A stretch of DNA of 35,946 nt, from assembly GCA_946540675.1 (NCBI GenBank), contig CAMNIW010000001.1, positions 1 through 35,946 on the forward strand, given 5' to 3'. A program made the translations under genes and the position numbers. This DNA comes from an uncultured Clostridia bacterium (lineage in GTDB: Bacteria; Bacillota; Clostridia; Christensenellales; Borkfalkiaceae). Positions 15,053-22,946 of the stretch are shown here, in pieces (the stretch's first letter is position 1; every line of letters starts with the position of its first letter). The notes below the pieces were generated by a model. That model ran no database searches. It saw only the letters and a list, made by a program, of their open reading frames with translations, and was not told where the DNA came from.

Positions 15053-15090
15053 GTGACGAAAGGGTGACGATTGGTGACGAAAGATGACGA
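15053..15090 (+). repeat. Four phased TGACGA direct repeats
   Basis: TGACGA begins at 15054, 15065, 15075 and 15085, periods of 11, 10 and 10 nt, mostly in the form GGTGACGA. One copy per DNA helical turn suggests a protein site on one face. The last copy includes the possible ATG at 15084 of the broken small gene. Confidence 0.65.
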
Positions 15091-15287
15091 AATCAAAAGT
15101 CATAAAAAGAGATAAGTCAATTATGATTGAACGTTTTATTGAATCTTTAAAAGGTATTGATGGACCACTTGTTAATTGGTCTGATGCGATTTGAATTGCT
15201 ACGATTGATAAAGCAGTAATTGGAACAAACTACATTGAATTTGAATTCAAAAATGGTAAAAAGAAAAAGATAGAGATTAACCACTAA
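15084..15287 (+). pseudogene. Small gene interrupted by UGA
   Basis: Read from ATG 15084 (or 15123, MIERFIESLKGIDGPLVNW) the frame meets TGA at 15192-15194. It then continues open for 30 codons (IATIDKAVIGTNYIEFEF...) to TAA at 15285. Composition and character are continuous across the stop, so a single-base change in a ~67-codon gene is the simplest explanation. No domain recognised. Confidence 0.5.
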
Positions 15288-15360
15288 GGCATCATCCTTG
15301 CTTTGGTAATTTTTCAATGTACCAAAAATTGTACATTAAACAAAAAAATGTGCAAAAGGC

Positions 15361-15389
15361 TTGCTTGATTTTTGCGGGGGGGGTATAAT
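15361..15389 (+). promoter_or_regulatory. Promoter with 8-G spacer tract
   Basis: TTGCTT (15361-15366), 17-nt spacer, TATAAT (15384-15389). The spacer ends in eight consecutive G (15376-15383) touching the -10 box. Slippage in this run would change spacer length and so promoter strength. It serves the repeat protein at 15444. Confidence 0.65.
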
Positions 15390-15443
15390 GAAAGTAGGTT
15401 AACACGATAACCGATATTTTATAATAATTGGAGGATGAAAATT

Positions 15444-15674
15444 ATGATGTCTGATGAAGAAATTTTAGTTGCTTACTTTGGTGGAAAGCCTCAATGGAGT
15501 GGAAACAAACTTTATAAGATTGGTGATATGAGAGTTGAATACTCTGGAACAAAATTATATAAAGTTGGTGGAGCAAGAATCGAATACTCTGGGAACAAAT
15601 TATATAGAATTAATGGCGAAAGAGTAGAATGGAGTGGAGATAAGGTTTATAAGATTGGAAGCAAAAGATTCTAG
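15444..15674 (+). CDS. Small protein with four 15-residue repeats
   Basis: A 76-residue protein. GGAGG (15430-15434) selects the ATG at 15444; an ATG at 15435 touches the GGAGG and is too close. After a short acidic lead (MSDEEILVAYFGG) come four tandem 15-residue units of the form (V/I)E(Y/W)SG-x-K-(L/V)-Y-(K/R)-(I/V)-x-G-x-R, for example VEYSGTKLYKVGGAR. The pattern predicts one beta-hairpin per unit, forming a small repeat sheet or solenoid. No signal peptide. It has its own promoter and terminator. Function unknown; such mini repeat proteins could be binding or inhibitory factors. Clearly a real gene from its regulatory sites and regular repeats. Confidence 0.75.
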   Translation: MMSDEEILVAYFGGKPQWSGNKLYKIGDMRVEYSGTKLYKVGGARIEYSGNKLYRINGERVEWSGDKVYKIGSKRF

Positions 15675-15698
15675 TATCTTAATTTTCACTAATGAGAG

Positions 15699-15723
15699 GC
15701 TGCTAGAAATAGCAGCTTTTTTC
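15699..15723 (+). terminator. Terminator of the repeat-protein gene
   Basis: GCTGCTA-GAAA-TAGCAGC then TTTTTT: a 7-bp stem with a GAAA tetraloop. Confidence 0.9.
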
Positions 15724-15803
15724 TGTTCTAGTCGATAGAAAAAGAATTCAAAAAATGATATAATATATTATCATAATTGCATTTTGTGAAAGAGGTGACG
15801 TTG

Positions 15804-16725
15804 ATGGCTAGACAATCAAAATATCAACCATTAGCAGATTATTTATCTAAATTGGGGGAAAATGACGTCACTTTATCAATTTAGTCAAATTGAAGAAATA
15901 CTAGGATTTAAGTTATCTCCATCAGCTAGAAAGCATAGACCTAACTGGGCTAATAATTCTGTTGAAGCCTTGTCTTGGGGTTGGATGCCTGTTGGATATG
16001 AATCATATGGCATTGATATGAAAAATGAAATAGCACATTTTAGAAGAGTTGGTAGCATTAATGCTAATTATTTAAGCAATAGGGAGACAAAACAAAAATA
16101 AATCAAACATCCAAAAGTTCATGCCACAAATGGCATTATTATTACTAATGAGATGATTGAAGACGCCCACAGGCAAGTTAAAGCTACAAATAATTATGGC
16201 AAAGAAGATGATTTAATAACTGATTGTTTTAAAAGGTTTCCAACTAACACGGATGTAACAATTGTTGCTATGAAGGTGGGTTTAATAGATATTACTAATT
16301 CAACACATGTATCACAACATAAGAGTCTAATTAGTGCTGTAGAGTTAGCTGAATGCATTGTTGAAATTAAGGATATTGATAATAGAATTAAAAATGGTGA
16401 TCCTGAAGTAGTAAATGAAATTGCTAGGTCAAATGGTAATATTAATTTATTCTCTTTTGCAACAAAGTATTGTTGTTACCACAATAAGAATTTATATGGT
16501 AGAGATGATTGTTCGATTTTAGATACTGTCTTAAAAGAGTCTCTTCCTAAATATTTTGAAGATATTACATCTAGCCAAATAAAGAAATGGGTAGATTCAT
16601 TTGATTACAAATCTTAAAATGATTACTTGACTAGAAAACTTGATGAGTTAGGAATTAATGTTCCATTTAGAAAGAGAAAACTAGATCATTACATATGGTT
16701 TAACAATAGAAAGAAGGAGGATTAG
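15804..16725 (+). pseudogene. DUF7662-like protein gene with frameshift and two stops
   Basis: Starts at ATG 15804 behind AGAGGTG. The N-terminus (YQPLADYLSK... DVTLS) joins, after removing one extra base near 15878-15882, to FSQIEEILGFKLSPSARKHR and PNWANN. This matches the DUF7662 pattern (VTLSF..IE.ILG..LP.SAR.HR..WAN). The restored frame meets TAA at 16099, continues in the same frame through a 171-codon open segment, meets TAA at 16615, and goes on another 36 codons to TAG at 16723. The middle part has SFATKYCCYHN, like a motif in uncharacterised bacterial proteins. Three lesions in one otherwise continuous frame mean a decayed gene; whether the two halves were one or two genes originally is not certain. 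It lies just upstream of the GIY-YIG gene. Confidence 0.7.
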
Positions 16726-16727
16726 TC

Positions 16728-17489
16728 ATGGAAGAATTAAACAAATTTAGTCCTGAAGTATGTGCTGAATTAAAATATTATGTTTATAGATTAGTCGACC
16801 CAAGAAATGGGCAAACTTTTTATGTTGGAAAAGGAAAGAATAATCGTGTTTTTGCACATGCAAATTGTGCCTTAGAGAGTTACAATGATGTCGATTACAT
16901 CCCAGAACAAGATGATGATGAAAATTTAAAGTATAAAACTATTCGTGAAATAAAAGATTCTGGTCTAGAAGTAATTTATATTATTCAAAAATATGGGTTG
17001 GAAGAAAGAGATGCATTTATTATTGAAAGTACTTTAATCGATGCTTATTCTATTGATAGAAAATTAACTAACAAAATAAAAGGATTCAGTTCTAGCGAGC
17101 CAACGAATGCGATAACTCTTCAAAGAGACCTTGCAGCAAAAGAGTATGTAGATTCTGATTCTAATCCTAAATATATGATTATTAAAGTAAAAGATTATTG
17201 GCTTAATCAACGAAAGGATAGATATGATTGTACTCGTTCAGCTTGGAAACTAAGACCAGAAGTTGCGAAGAAATACCCTTACGTTTTATCCGTTACAGGT
17301 GGCATAGTTCGTGAAGTCTATAAAGTTCATGAATGGCATTATTGTGAAGGAAGAAGTGGTCGAGCTGAATTTACAGGTGAAGTTGCAGAACCAGCTGTTC
17401 AAAAAATATTCAAAGGAAAAAGAATACCTGAAAAATATAGAAAGAAAGGTCAAGCAAGCCCATTCTTGTATTGTAAGGTTGATAAGTAG
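16728..17489 (+). CDS. GIY-YIG nuclease with C-terminal PUA-like domain
   Basis: A 253-residue protein with GGAGG 8 nt before the ATG, overlapping the end of the broken upstream gene. An N-terminal LEM-3-like GIY-YIG nuclease domain covers residues 15-115: YVY at 18-20, YVG at 32-34, an Arg at 40, and the metal-binding Glu in FIIESTLID at residue 100. From about residue 145 (KYMIIKVKDYWLNQR) a second domain with YDCTRSAWKLRP, YVLSVTGGIVREVYKVHEW, FTGEVA and GKRIPEKYRKKG follows a pattern known fused to GIY-YIG domains. It is probably a PUA/EVE-like fold that could recognise modified nucleobases. The gene is intact beside decayed genes and near rloAB, so a role in DNA defence is likely but unproven. 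Confidence 0.75.
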   Translation: MEELNKFSPEVCAELKYYVYRLVDPRNGQTFYVGKGKNNRVFAHANCALESYNDVDYIPEQDDDENLKYKTIREIKDSGLEVIYIIQKYGLEERDAFIIESTLIDAYSIDRKLTNKIKGFSSSEPTNAITLQRDLAAKEYVDSDSNPKYMIIKVKDYWLNQRKDRYDCTRSAWKLRPEVAKKYPYVLSVTGGIVREVYKVHEWHYCEGRSGRAEFTGEVAEPAVQKIFKGKRIPEKYRKKGQASPFLYCKVDK

Positions 17490-17490
17490 G

Positions 17491-17519
17491 GGTGTGCAAA
17501 AGGTGTGCAAGGGTGTGCA
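17491..17519 (+). repeat. Three phased GGTGTGCA direct repeats
   Basis: GGTGTGCA begins at 17491, 17502 and 17512 (periods 11 and 10 nt), directly after the GIY-YIG stop codon. The spacing is the same helical phasing as the TGACGA array at 15053. Confidence 0.65.
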
Positions 17520-17557
17520 TTGTATTAAAATAGTTCATCTTTTTGTGATTTTATGAG

Positions 17558-17630
17558 CATAGAAGCGAACTGCCGTTCGTCTATGTTCGTCGCAAGGCGA
17601 ATATACTTGCCGAGAGTGCCCTTTTAAGGG
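17558..17630. other. Cluster of three hairpins at the island's right border
   Basis: Consecutive inverted repeats: CATAGA/TCTATG enclosing CGAAC/GTTCG (17558-17585), GCAAG/CTTGC (17592-17610) and CCCTTTTAAGGG (17619-17630). There is no open frame of note. This could be a structured RNA, the end of a lost gene, or a mobile-element end. Confidence 0.4.
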
Positions 17631-17644
17631 TTTAGAATAAAACA

Positions 17645-17671
17645 GCGACGGACGAATTTATCGTCCGTCGC
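17645..17671 (-). terminator. Terminator of the right glycan operon
   Basis: A perfect 11-bp stem GCGACGGACGA/TCGTCCGTCGC with a 5-nt loop. On the minus strand TGTTTTATT follows. It lies 17 nt after the altronate dehydratase stop. A second small stem (ATAACGCTT/AAGCGTTAT, about 17676-17699) spans that stop codon. Confidence 0.88.
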
Positions 17672-17687
17672 CGCGATAACGCTTGAA

Positions 17688-19091
17688 TCAAAGCGTTATG
17701 CCCGTTTTGTAAAACGCTATTTCCCTTATGTCTTCGCTCTTGGTTCGGTATTCTCCGTTTGCCGTTTTTATAAGCAAGTCGTAAAGCCCTTCTTCGTCCA
17801 TCGGATAAGCGTTGAAGTCTATCCAATTATCCTTGAAGTCGGACAAAGCGTTATTAGACGCTATCTTCACGGTGGGAACGAAGGTCGAAAAAGGAGTTCC
17901 CCTGCCCGTCGTAAACAACACCGTCTGACAACCGCTTGCCGCAAGCGCAGTCGCCGCGATAAGGTCGTTGCCCGGCGCGCTTAATACGGATACGCCTTGT
18001 TTCCCGACAATTTCGCCGTATTCCAAAACGTCGACAATCTCCGCTTTTCCCGCTTTTTCCACGCAACCCAAAGATTTTTCTTCCAAGGTGGTTATGCCGC
18101 CTTTTTTATTGCCCGGACTCGGATTTTCATACACGGGAAATCCCTGTCTTACGTAGTCGTTTTTGAAACCCGCTATCGTTTTTCGGTACTTTTCAAAGAC
18201 TTCGCGCGTTTTACACTTATTCATCAAAAGTTGTTCCGCGCCGAACATTTCGGGTATTTCGGTCAGTACCGCGCTGCCGCCTGCCGCTACGACCCTGTCG
18301 GATATTTTCCCGACGAGCGGATTTGCCGTCAAACCCGAATAGCCGTCGCTTCCGCCGCATTTCAGACCTATGCACAGTTCGGATAAGTCTACGGTTTGTC
18401 TTTTGAAATCTTTCGCTTTGTCCGCAAAATCTCTTATTATATCGAGCCCGTATTCTATTTCGTCTTTTACGTCCTGACAGTTGAAATACGCTATATTATC
18501 CCTGCCGTACGGCTTTAAGTATTCTTTTATTCCGTCAAGCCCGTTGTTTTCACAGCCCAAGCCGACGAAAAGCACGAAACTCGCGTTGGGATTGAGCGCT
18601 ATCGCGCACAGCAATTTTTTTATGTTGTCGTTGTCTTGCCCGAGTTGACTGCAGCCGAATTGATGCGTCAACGCAAAAATTCCGTCTATACTGCCCGTTA
18701 TATATTTTTGCGAAAGCCTTTCTATCCGACGACACACGTTGTTTACGCAACCGACCGTCGGAATTACGTATATATCGTTTCTTATGCCCGCTCTGCCGTT
18801 TTTACGTTTGTACCCGAGAAAGGTCTCTTTCCGTTTTCCGATTGCCGTAAACGCGGGGCTATACGAATATTCCGCATTTTCGTCCAAACGCGATTTCAAG
18901 TTGTGCGTGTGCACCCACTCGCCTTTTTTTATGTCGGCGGTCGCTTTGCCTATTATCTCGCCGTACTTTACGACGTATTCGCCTTTCTTTATGTCTTTTA
19001 AGGCGAATTTATGTCCTGCCGGTATCTCACCGTTTCCCGTAAGGCGTACCCCGACGTTATCTTTTCCGTTTATTATAACTTCGTCTTTCAT
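17688..19091 (-). CDS. uxaA: Altronate dehydratase
   Basis: A 467-residue enzyme that converts D-altronate to 2-keto-3-deoxy-D-gluconate in galacturonate catabolism. An N-terminal SAF-like domain (residues 1-95, with GHKFALKDIKKGEYV and HTHNLKS) is followed by the UxaA catalytic region: GRAGIRNDIYVIPTVGCVN, HQFGCSQLG, GLGCENN, GLKCGGSDGYSG, APGNDL and TTGRGTPF. The length is slightly below the usual ~490. The ATG at 19091 follows the upstream TGA by 2 nt and has no good SD, so translation is probably coupled; an in-frame TTG at 19097 is the alternative. Last gene of the operon, followed by a strong terminator. Confidence 0.94.
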   Translation of the reverse strand: MKDEVIINGKDNVGVRLTGNGEIPAGHKFALKDIKKGEYVVKYGEIIGKATADIKKGEWVHTHNLKSRLDENAEYSYSPAFTAIGKRKETFLGYKRKNGRAGIRNDIYVIPTVGCVNNVCRRIERLSQKYITGSIDGIFALTHQFGCSQLGQDNDNIKKLLCAIALNPNASFVLFVGLGCENNGLDGIKEYLKPYGRDNIAYFNCQDVKDEIEYGLDIIRDFADKAKDFKRQTVDLSELCIGLKCGGSDGYSGLTANPLVGKISDRVVAAGGSAVLTEIPEMFGAEQLLMNKCKTREVFEKYRKTIAGFKNDYVRQGFPVYENPSPGNKKGGITTLEEKSLGCVEKAGKAEIVDVLEYGEIVGKQGVSVLSAPGNDLIAATALAASGCQTVLFTTGRGTPFSTFVPTVKIASNNALSDFKDNWIDFNAYPMDEEGLYDLLIKTANGEYRTKSEDIREIAFYKTGITL

Positions 19092-19093
19092 AA

Positions 19094-20473
19094 TCAAAGC
19101 AATTTATAATCGCCGTTGCGAATAGACTTGACGTTCTTTCTGACTTCTTCCGCAAAACCTTTATAGCCGGTCAGATCTTCGCCCCAGACTTTTTCGTCTT
19201 TCATAAACTCTATGACGCATCCGCCGTCGGCAAAATATCCGAGATACGGGATATCGTCTTTTAACTCTATCGTCTGACAGGGCAGTTCTACGTAATATTT
19301 GCCGTCTTCTCCCCTTTTAACGCTCTTATACGTCGCCATAAGATAGGAAAATCCGACGGTAAGACCGCGGGGTATCTTTCCGAATCTTTCGTAATAGTCC
19401 TTGAAGCTCGGCAAATCGCGAGCGCGCCACTTGCTTATGCTGTTGAGCGCTATACTCGTGAGCCTATGATTAAGGTAAGGATTGAAAAACCGTTCTATCA
19501 CGCTGTCCGCAAACGCCTTGGTCGCCTGTATATCGTCGGATACAAACGGGATTATCTCATCGTTCAAAACGTTCTTTACAAATGACAAAACCGCTTTGTC
19601 CGTCATACAGTCGTAGACCGTTTCTTTGCCGAGCCATAACCCGACGAAAACCAGATTGGTATGACTGCCGTTTAATACCCGTACTTTTCTCTTTTTATAG
19701 TATTGTATATCCTTCGTCAACACCACGTCTATGCCGTGCCGACCTTCTTTGATATATTTTCTTATATCCCCTTTGTCTTCAACCGCCCAAAGCCCGAACG
19801 GTTCGCCCACCGACATAAGTTCGTCTTTTTCCCCTATCAAAGCGACAAGGCGTCGCTCGGTTTCTTCGTCTTTCGGATAACCCGAAACTATCCTGTCGAC
19901 AAGCGTGTTGCAAAAATAATTATCGTTTTCTATCCAATTTTCGAACCCGACGGGTAAATTCCAAAGTTTTATATATTTAACGACGCATTTATGCAGTTCG
20001 TCGGCGTTGTCGTCGATAAGTTCCACGGGCATCATATACAGTCCGCCGAGTCCCGCATTAAACCGTTCGTATAAAAACTTAGTAAGTTTTGCGGGGTAAG
20101 TTATGCCGTCAAAACCGTTTATATCGTCTTTTTCGTTAAAACATATACCCGCTTCGGTTGTGTTGGATACTACGATTTTCAGGTCTTTATCCCGTGCGAG
20201 AGCGATATATTTTTCATAATCGGTAAAGGGATTTATCGCGTTTTTGACCGAATTTATTTCGTAAACGTCTTCGACGGTTTTTCCGCCCGTAACTCCGCGT
20301 AAAATTATATGGTATACGTTGTTTTGCCGTTTGAATTTATCCAGATCGCCTGAACTTATCGGCTTTACGATATTCACTTCGTACTCGCCGCCTTCTCTGT
20401 TCAACGCGTCGAAATAATGGTCGACAAACGCCCTTAAAAAATTACCTTCTCCTATCTGAACGATCTTTATCAT
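19094..20473 (-). CDS. uxaB: Tagaturonate reductase (altronate oxidoreductase)
   Basis: A 459-residue NAD-dependent polyol dehydrogenase of the mannitol dehydrogenase family. The start MIKIVQIGEGNFLRAFVD is set by GGGAGAG upstream; a frame extending to 20521 lacks a binding site and the family N-terminus. The Rossmann motif IGEGNFLRAF is at residues 6-16, and the family catalytic segment includes NGSHTNLVFVGLWLG near residue 265. It reduces D-tagaturonate to D-altronate, which the next gene's product dehydrates. Uronate isomerase, needed to make tagaturonate, is not in the window. The assignment to UxaB rather than fructuronate reductase rests on pairing with uxaA and on overall similarity. 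Confidence 0.9.
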   Translation of the reverse strand: MIKIVQIGEGNFLRAFVDHYFDALNREGGEYEVNIVKPISSGDLDKFKRQNNVYHIILRGVTGGKTVEDVYEINSVKNAINPFTDYEKYIALARDKDLKIVVSNTTEAGICFNEKDDINGFDGITYPAKLTKFLYERFNAGLGGLYMMPVELIDDNADELHKCVVKYIKLWNLPVGFENWIENDNYFCNTLVDRIVSGYPKDEETERRLVALIGEKDELMSVGEPFGLWAVEDKGDIRKYIKEGRHGIDVVLTKDIQYYKKRKVRVLNGSHTNLVFVGLWLGKETVYDCMTDKAVLSFVKNVLNDEIIPFVSDDIQATKAFADSVIERFFNPYLNHRLTSIALNSISKWRARDLPSFKDYYERFGKIPRGLTVGFSYLMATYKSVKRGEDGKYYVELPCQTIELKDDIPYLGYFADGGCVIEFMKDEKVWGEDLTGYKGFAEEVRKNVKSIRNGDYKLL

Positions 20474-20550
20474 ATAACTCTCCCTGCGAATAATATCTTC
20501 CGCCCGTAAAATCGTAAACACGGGTCAAAGCGCACGTTATTACAACCCGT

Positions 20551-21573
20551 CTATCTCCAACTCTTTAAGTTGGAAAATGTGGTTACTTTGTCAAAATAAT
20601 GCGGTTTGTCCGGAAAAATCACAAAGCGACAGTTGTCCTTCGCCCCTTCTTTTTCGTATATCTTTTCAATTACCGAATATACCCGTTTTGTTCCTTCAAG
20701 CGGAAAAATCGGATCCGTTTCGCCAACTGAAACAAGGAGTTTTCTCGGCGCTATAAGCGCGGAGAGTTCTCCCATATCGAAAAATTCCGCGCTGTGCGGT
20801 ATATAATTGCACGAACAATGCCACATATCGCCTATACTGTCTTTATACGAACATACCGAACAGGTCGGCGCGGCAACTTTTATTCTCTCGTCAAAGCAAG
20901 CCGCATAATACGTCGCCGTTCCGCCGCCGGAAGTCCCCACCAGCGTGATATCGCTTAAATCGAGTCTGTCCTTGAAAAACTCCAGACTGTCTATCGCCTT
21001 GGACACGTCCCATACCCGTTCGCCTATTATCGTCCTGCCGAGTAGCAATGCGGTCATCGCCGTAAAATAACAACCGCAAGTGAGCGAAGGCCCCCTTTTT
21101 TTAAGCAACGTGGTTCTCTCGCCCATACCGCGCTGTTCTATCGCAAGAGCGGCGTAGCCGTTTTTTACCGCATCCAGCGCAAAAGTGCTGGTTTTAAGCG
21201 ATTCTTCGTCGCCGTCGTATTTCTTTTCTCCTATCGAAATATGGAAGCCCGTCGTATGCCCTTGCAGACAAATACAGACGGGAAATTTCTTTTGCCTGTC
21301 CTTCGGAATAAGCAGATAGCAAGGGACGAAACATCCCTTTTCGCTCTCGAAAACGTAGCGGATACGGGTATATTCGTCGGTTTCGACAATCTCTTCCGTT
21401 TCGACTTTGATTTCGCAGGCATTTTCCGCAATTTTTTCAAGTCCCAAAAGTTCGGTATACTTTGCGCGGAGCCGCTCTTTCCACTTCGGGTAATCGGCGT
21501 TTTCGTCAAACGCCAGAACAGGCTTGTTTTTCAATAAATTTTCGTGTACTGCGTCGTTATCTATCTTTCTCAT
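20551..21573 (-). CDS. Alpha/beta-hydrolase esterase (acetyl esterase-like)
   Basis: A 340-residue cytoplasmic alpha/beta hydrolase of the dienelactone hydrolase/Abhydrolase_7 type. The nucleophile elbow GTSGGG is near residue 214, the acid Asp is in GETDPIFPLEG near 287, and the His is in KPHYFD near 325. IEQRGMGERT and LQGHTTGF are usual in this group. No signal peptide. The ATG overlaps the stop of the upstream polygalacturonase (ATGA), so the two are coupled. The context suggests removal of acetyl (or methyl) groups from imported pectic oligosaccharides before hydrolysis. Substrate not determinable from sequence. Confidence 0.8.
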   Translation of the reverse strand: MRKIDNDAVHENLLKNKPVLAFDENADYPKWKERLRAKYTELLGLEKIAENACEIKVETEEIVETDEYTRIRYVFESEKGCFVPCYLLIPKDRQKKFPVCICLQGHTTGFHISIGEKKYDGDEESLKTSTFALDAVKNGYAALAIEQRGMGERTTLLKKRGPSLTCGCYFTAMTALLLGRTIIGERVWDVSKAIDSLEFFKDRLDLSDITLVGTSGGGTATYYAACFDERIKVAAPTCSVCSYKDSIGDMWHCSCNYIPHSAEFFDMGELSALIAPRKLLVSVGETDPIFPLEGTKRVYSVIEKIYEKEGAKDNCRFVIFPDKPHYFDKVTTFSNLKSWR

Positions 21574-22838
21574 TTTTCGGTTATCTCCACATCTACGTTT
21601 TTAACGCGGACGTTTCGGACGACGTTATAGTCGCTGCCCGTATTTCCCGTTACGATCTTCAGGTTTTCGAGATAAAAATCTCTCAGCAAATATTGCGAAT
21701 CGTCCTTAGTCACGTTGAAGAAATATCCGCACGAGCAATCGCAATCCTTGATCTTTATGTTTTCGACCGAAGATAACGGTTTGTCCGTCCGTCCTTTCAG
21801 GTCGAAAAACTGCGTCCAGGGATTGACGTTTATAAAACTGCCCGTTATGCTTCCTTCGACCCCTTCGACGGTTATATATTCATAGTGCTGCGGCGTGTCG
21901 GGGCGCAACTTAAAATGAATAAGTTGCATTATATCCCTTACCTTTATCCTGCGCACCAAGACGTTTTTATTATGCACAGACTCGGATCCGCAGGTCAGAC
22001 CGCTGTGACAAAATCCGTAAGTACAGTCTTCGATAAGTATCCGTTCGTTTGCGCCGTTTTCTTCTTGAGTATCCGCCCACGGACCTTTTCCGCCTTTCAG
22101 TGCGACCGAGTCGTCGTTGACTTCCATATAACAATCTTTGACCAGCACGTCGGTGCAGGCGTCTATATCTATGGCGTCCGAACTCGGTGCGGGAACGGGC
22201 TCTTTGGGAGAAAAAATACGGCAACCTATAAATTTCACCCGTTTGCACTTATATATATGGTTAGTCCAAAAGGGCGAATTCTGCAGTCTGAGTTCCGCTA
22301 TCAGAACGTTTGTGCAATTCGATATATATACGAGCCGCGGACGCTGTTCGTCCTTGTTGGTACAATCGGGATTCCATTTCCGACGACTCCAAAAGGCTTT
22401 CCAAAATCGTAAACCGTTGCCGTCGACCGTGCCTTTTCCGCACATCGTAAAACCGTCCGTACCGTCCGCGTTGATAAGCGCGGGGAAGTACCGACAGTTT
22501 TCGCCTTCTATACGGGTTTCTGTGACGGGATAATCCGAAATGTCGTCGCTGCCCTTCAATATTCCGTTTTCTTCGATATAAAGGTTCACTCCGCGCTTGA
22601 AAAACAGCGCCCCGCTCAAATACGTTCCGCTCGGAACGACCAAAAAGCCGCCGCCGTTATCTGATATCAGGTCGATAAGATCCTGTATGGCGCGGGTATA
22701 GACCTTTCCGTCGTCCTTTACGCCGTAATCGGTTATAACGTATCTCTTTCCCGAACTTTCCGCCGAAGGGATATCGGTCTTATAAAACCACCCGTCTATC
22801 CGCGTTCCGTCGGGAAAACGCTCAAAAGTTTCAGTCAT
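21570..22838 (-). CDS. GH28 polygalacturonase-type glycoside hydrolase, cytoplasmic
   Basis: A 422-residue right-handed beta-helix enzyme. Family motifs: SSDAIDID near residue 222 (equivalent to NTD), EVNDDSVALKG near 243 (catalytic Asp pair), CHSGLTCGSES near 279 (equivalent to the GHG..IGS region), and HFKLRPD near 312. YGVKDDGKVYTRAIQDLID and NGGGFLVVPSGTYLSG are the usual opening. It has no signal peptide, so it probably trims imported oligogalacturonides or rhamnogalacturonan fragments. The variant catalytic loops (SSDAID, CHSG) suggest a substrate other than plain homogalacturonan, for example rhamnogalacturonan. It feeds the uxaB-uxaA products downstream. Confidence 0.9.
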   Translation of the reverse strand: MTETFERFPDGTRIDGWFYKTDIPSAESSGKRYVITDYGVKDDGKVYTRAIQDLIDLISDNGGGFLVVPSGTYLSGALFFKRGVNLYIEENGILKGSDDISDYPVTETRIEGENCRYFPALINADGTDGFTMCGKGTVDGNGLRFWKAFWSRRKWNPDCTNKDEQRPRLVYISNCTNVLIAELRLQNSPFWTNHIYKCKRVKFIGCRIFSPKEPVPAPSSDAIDIDACTDVLVKDCYMEVNDDSVALKGGKGPWADTQEENGANERILIEDCTYGFCHSGLTCGSESVHNKNVLVRRIKVRDIMQLIHFKLRPDTPQHYEYITVEGVEGSITGSFINVNPWTQFFDLKGRTDKPLSSVENIKIKDCDCSCGYFFNVTKDDSQYLLRDFYLENLKIVTGNTGSDYNVVRNVRVKNVDVEITEK

Positions 22839-22862
22839 ATTTCTTTGATCCGAAAAATATTA

Positions 22863-22884
22863 CGGGGAGCGAGGACGCTCCCCG
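22863..22884 (-). terminator. Hairpin between lipoprotein and GH28 genes
   Basis: CGGGGAGCG-AGGA-CGCTCCCCG (perfect 9-bp stem), followed on the minus strand by TAATATTTTT. Only 24 nt separate it from the GH28 start and I see no promoter there, so it is probably a partial terminator that lowers expression of the enzyme genes relative to the surface genes. Confidence 0.75.
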
Positions 22885-22946
22885 CATTTATTATACTTGT
22901 TCGATAGCGGTTTTGCAATCGACTGCCGCGTTTGACGCAACGAATT

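Larger units (their letters stand above)
14721..15083. other. Non-coding attachment-like region
   Basis: A stretch without genes. It holds a tRNA 3'-half (14861-14904), two terminators pointing right (14917-14948 and 14991-15037), a weaker tRNA-like match (14948-14976) and the start of a phased short repeat (from 15053). I see no open frame of note before 15084. The layout resembles the end of an integrated mobile element. Confidence 0.5.

Noticed and set aside
15084..16725. Stop-codon reassignment or programmed frameshifting
   Set aside because: The interruptions are UGA, UAA and a one-base insertion without a slippery site. All neighbouring genes use normal stops. Decay is simpler.
17621..17635. 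Second att core, CTTTTAAGGGTTTAG, resembling CTCCTAAGGGTTAG
   Set aside because: Only about 14 nt with mismatches, no T-arm after it, and it lies inside a CCCTTTTAAGGG palindrome. Too weak to call.
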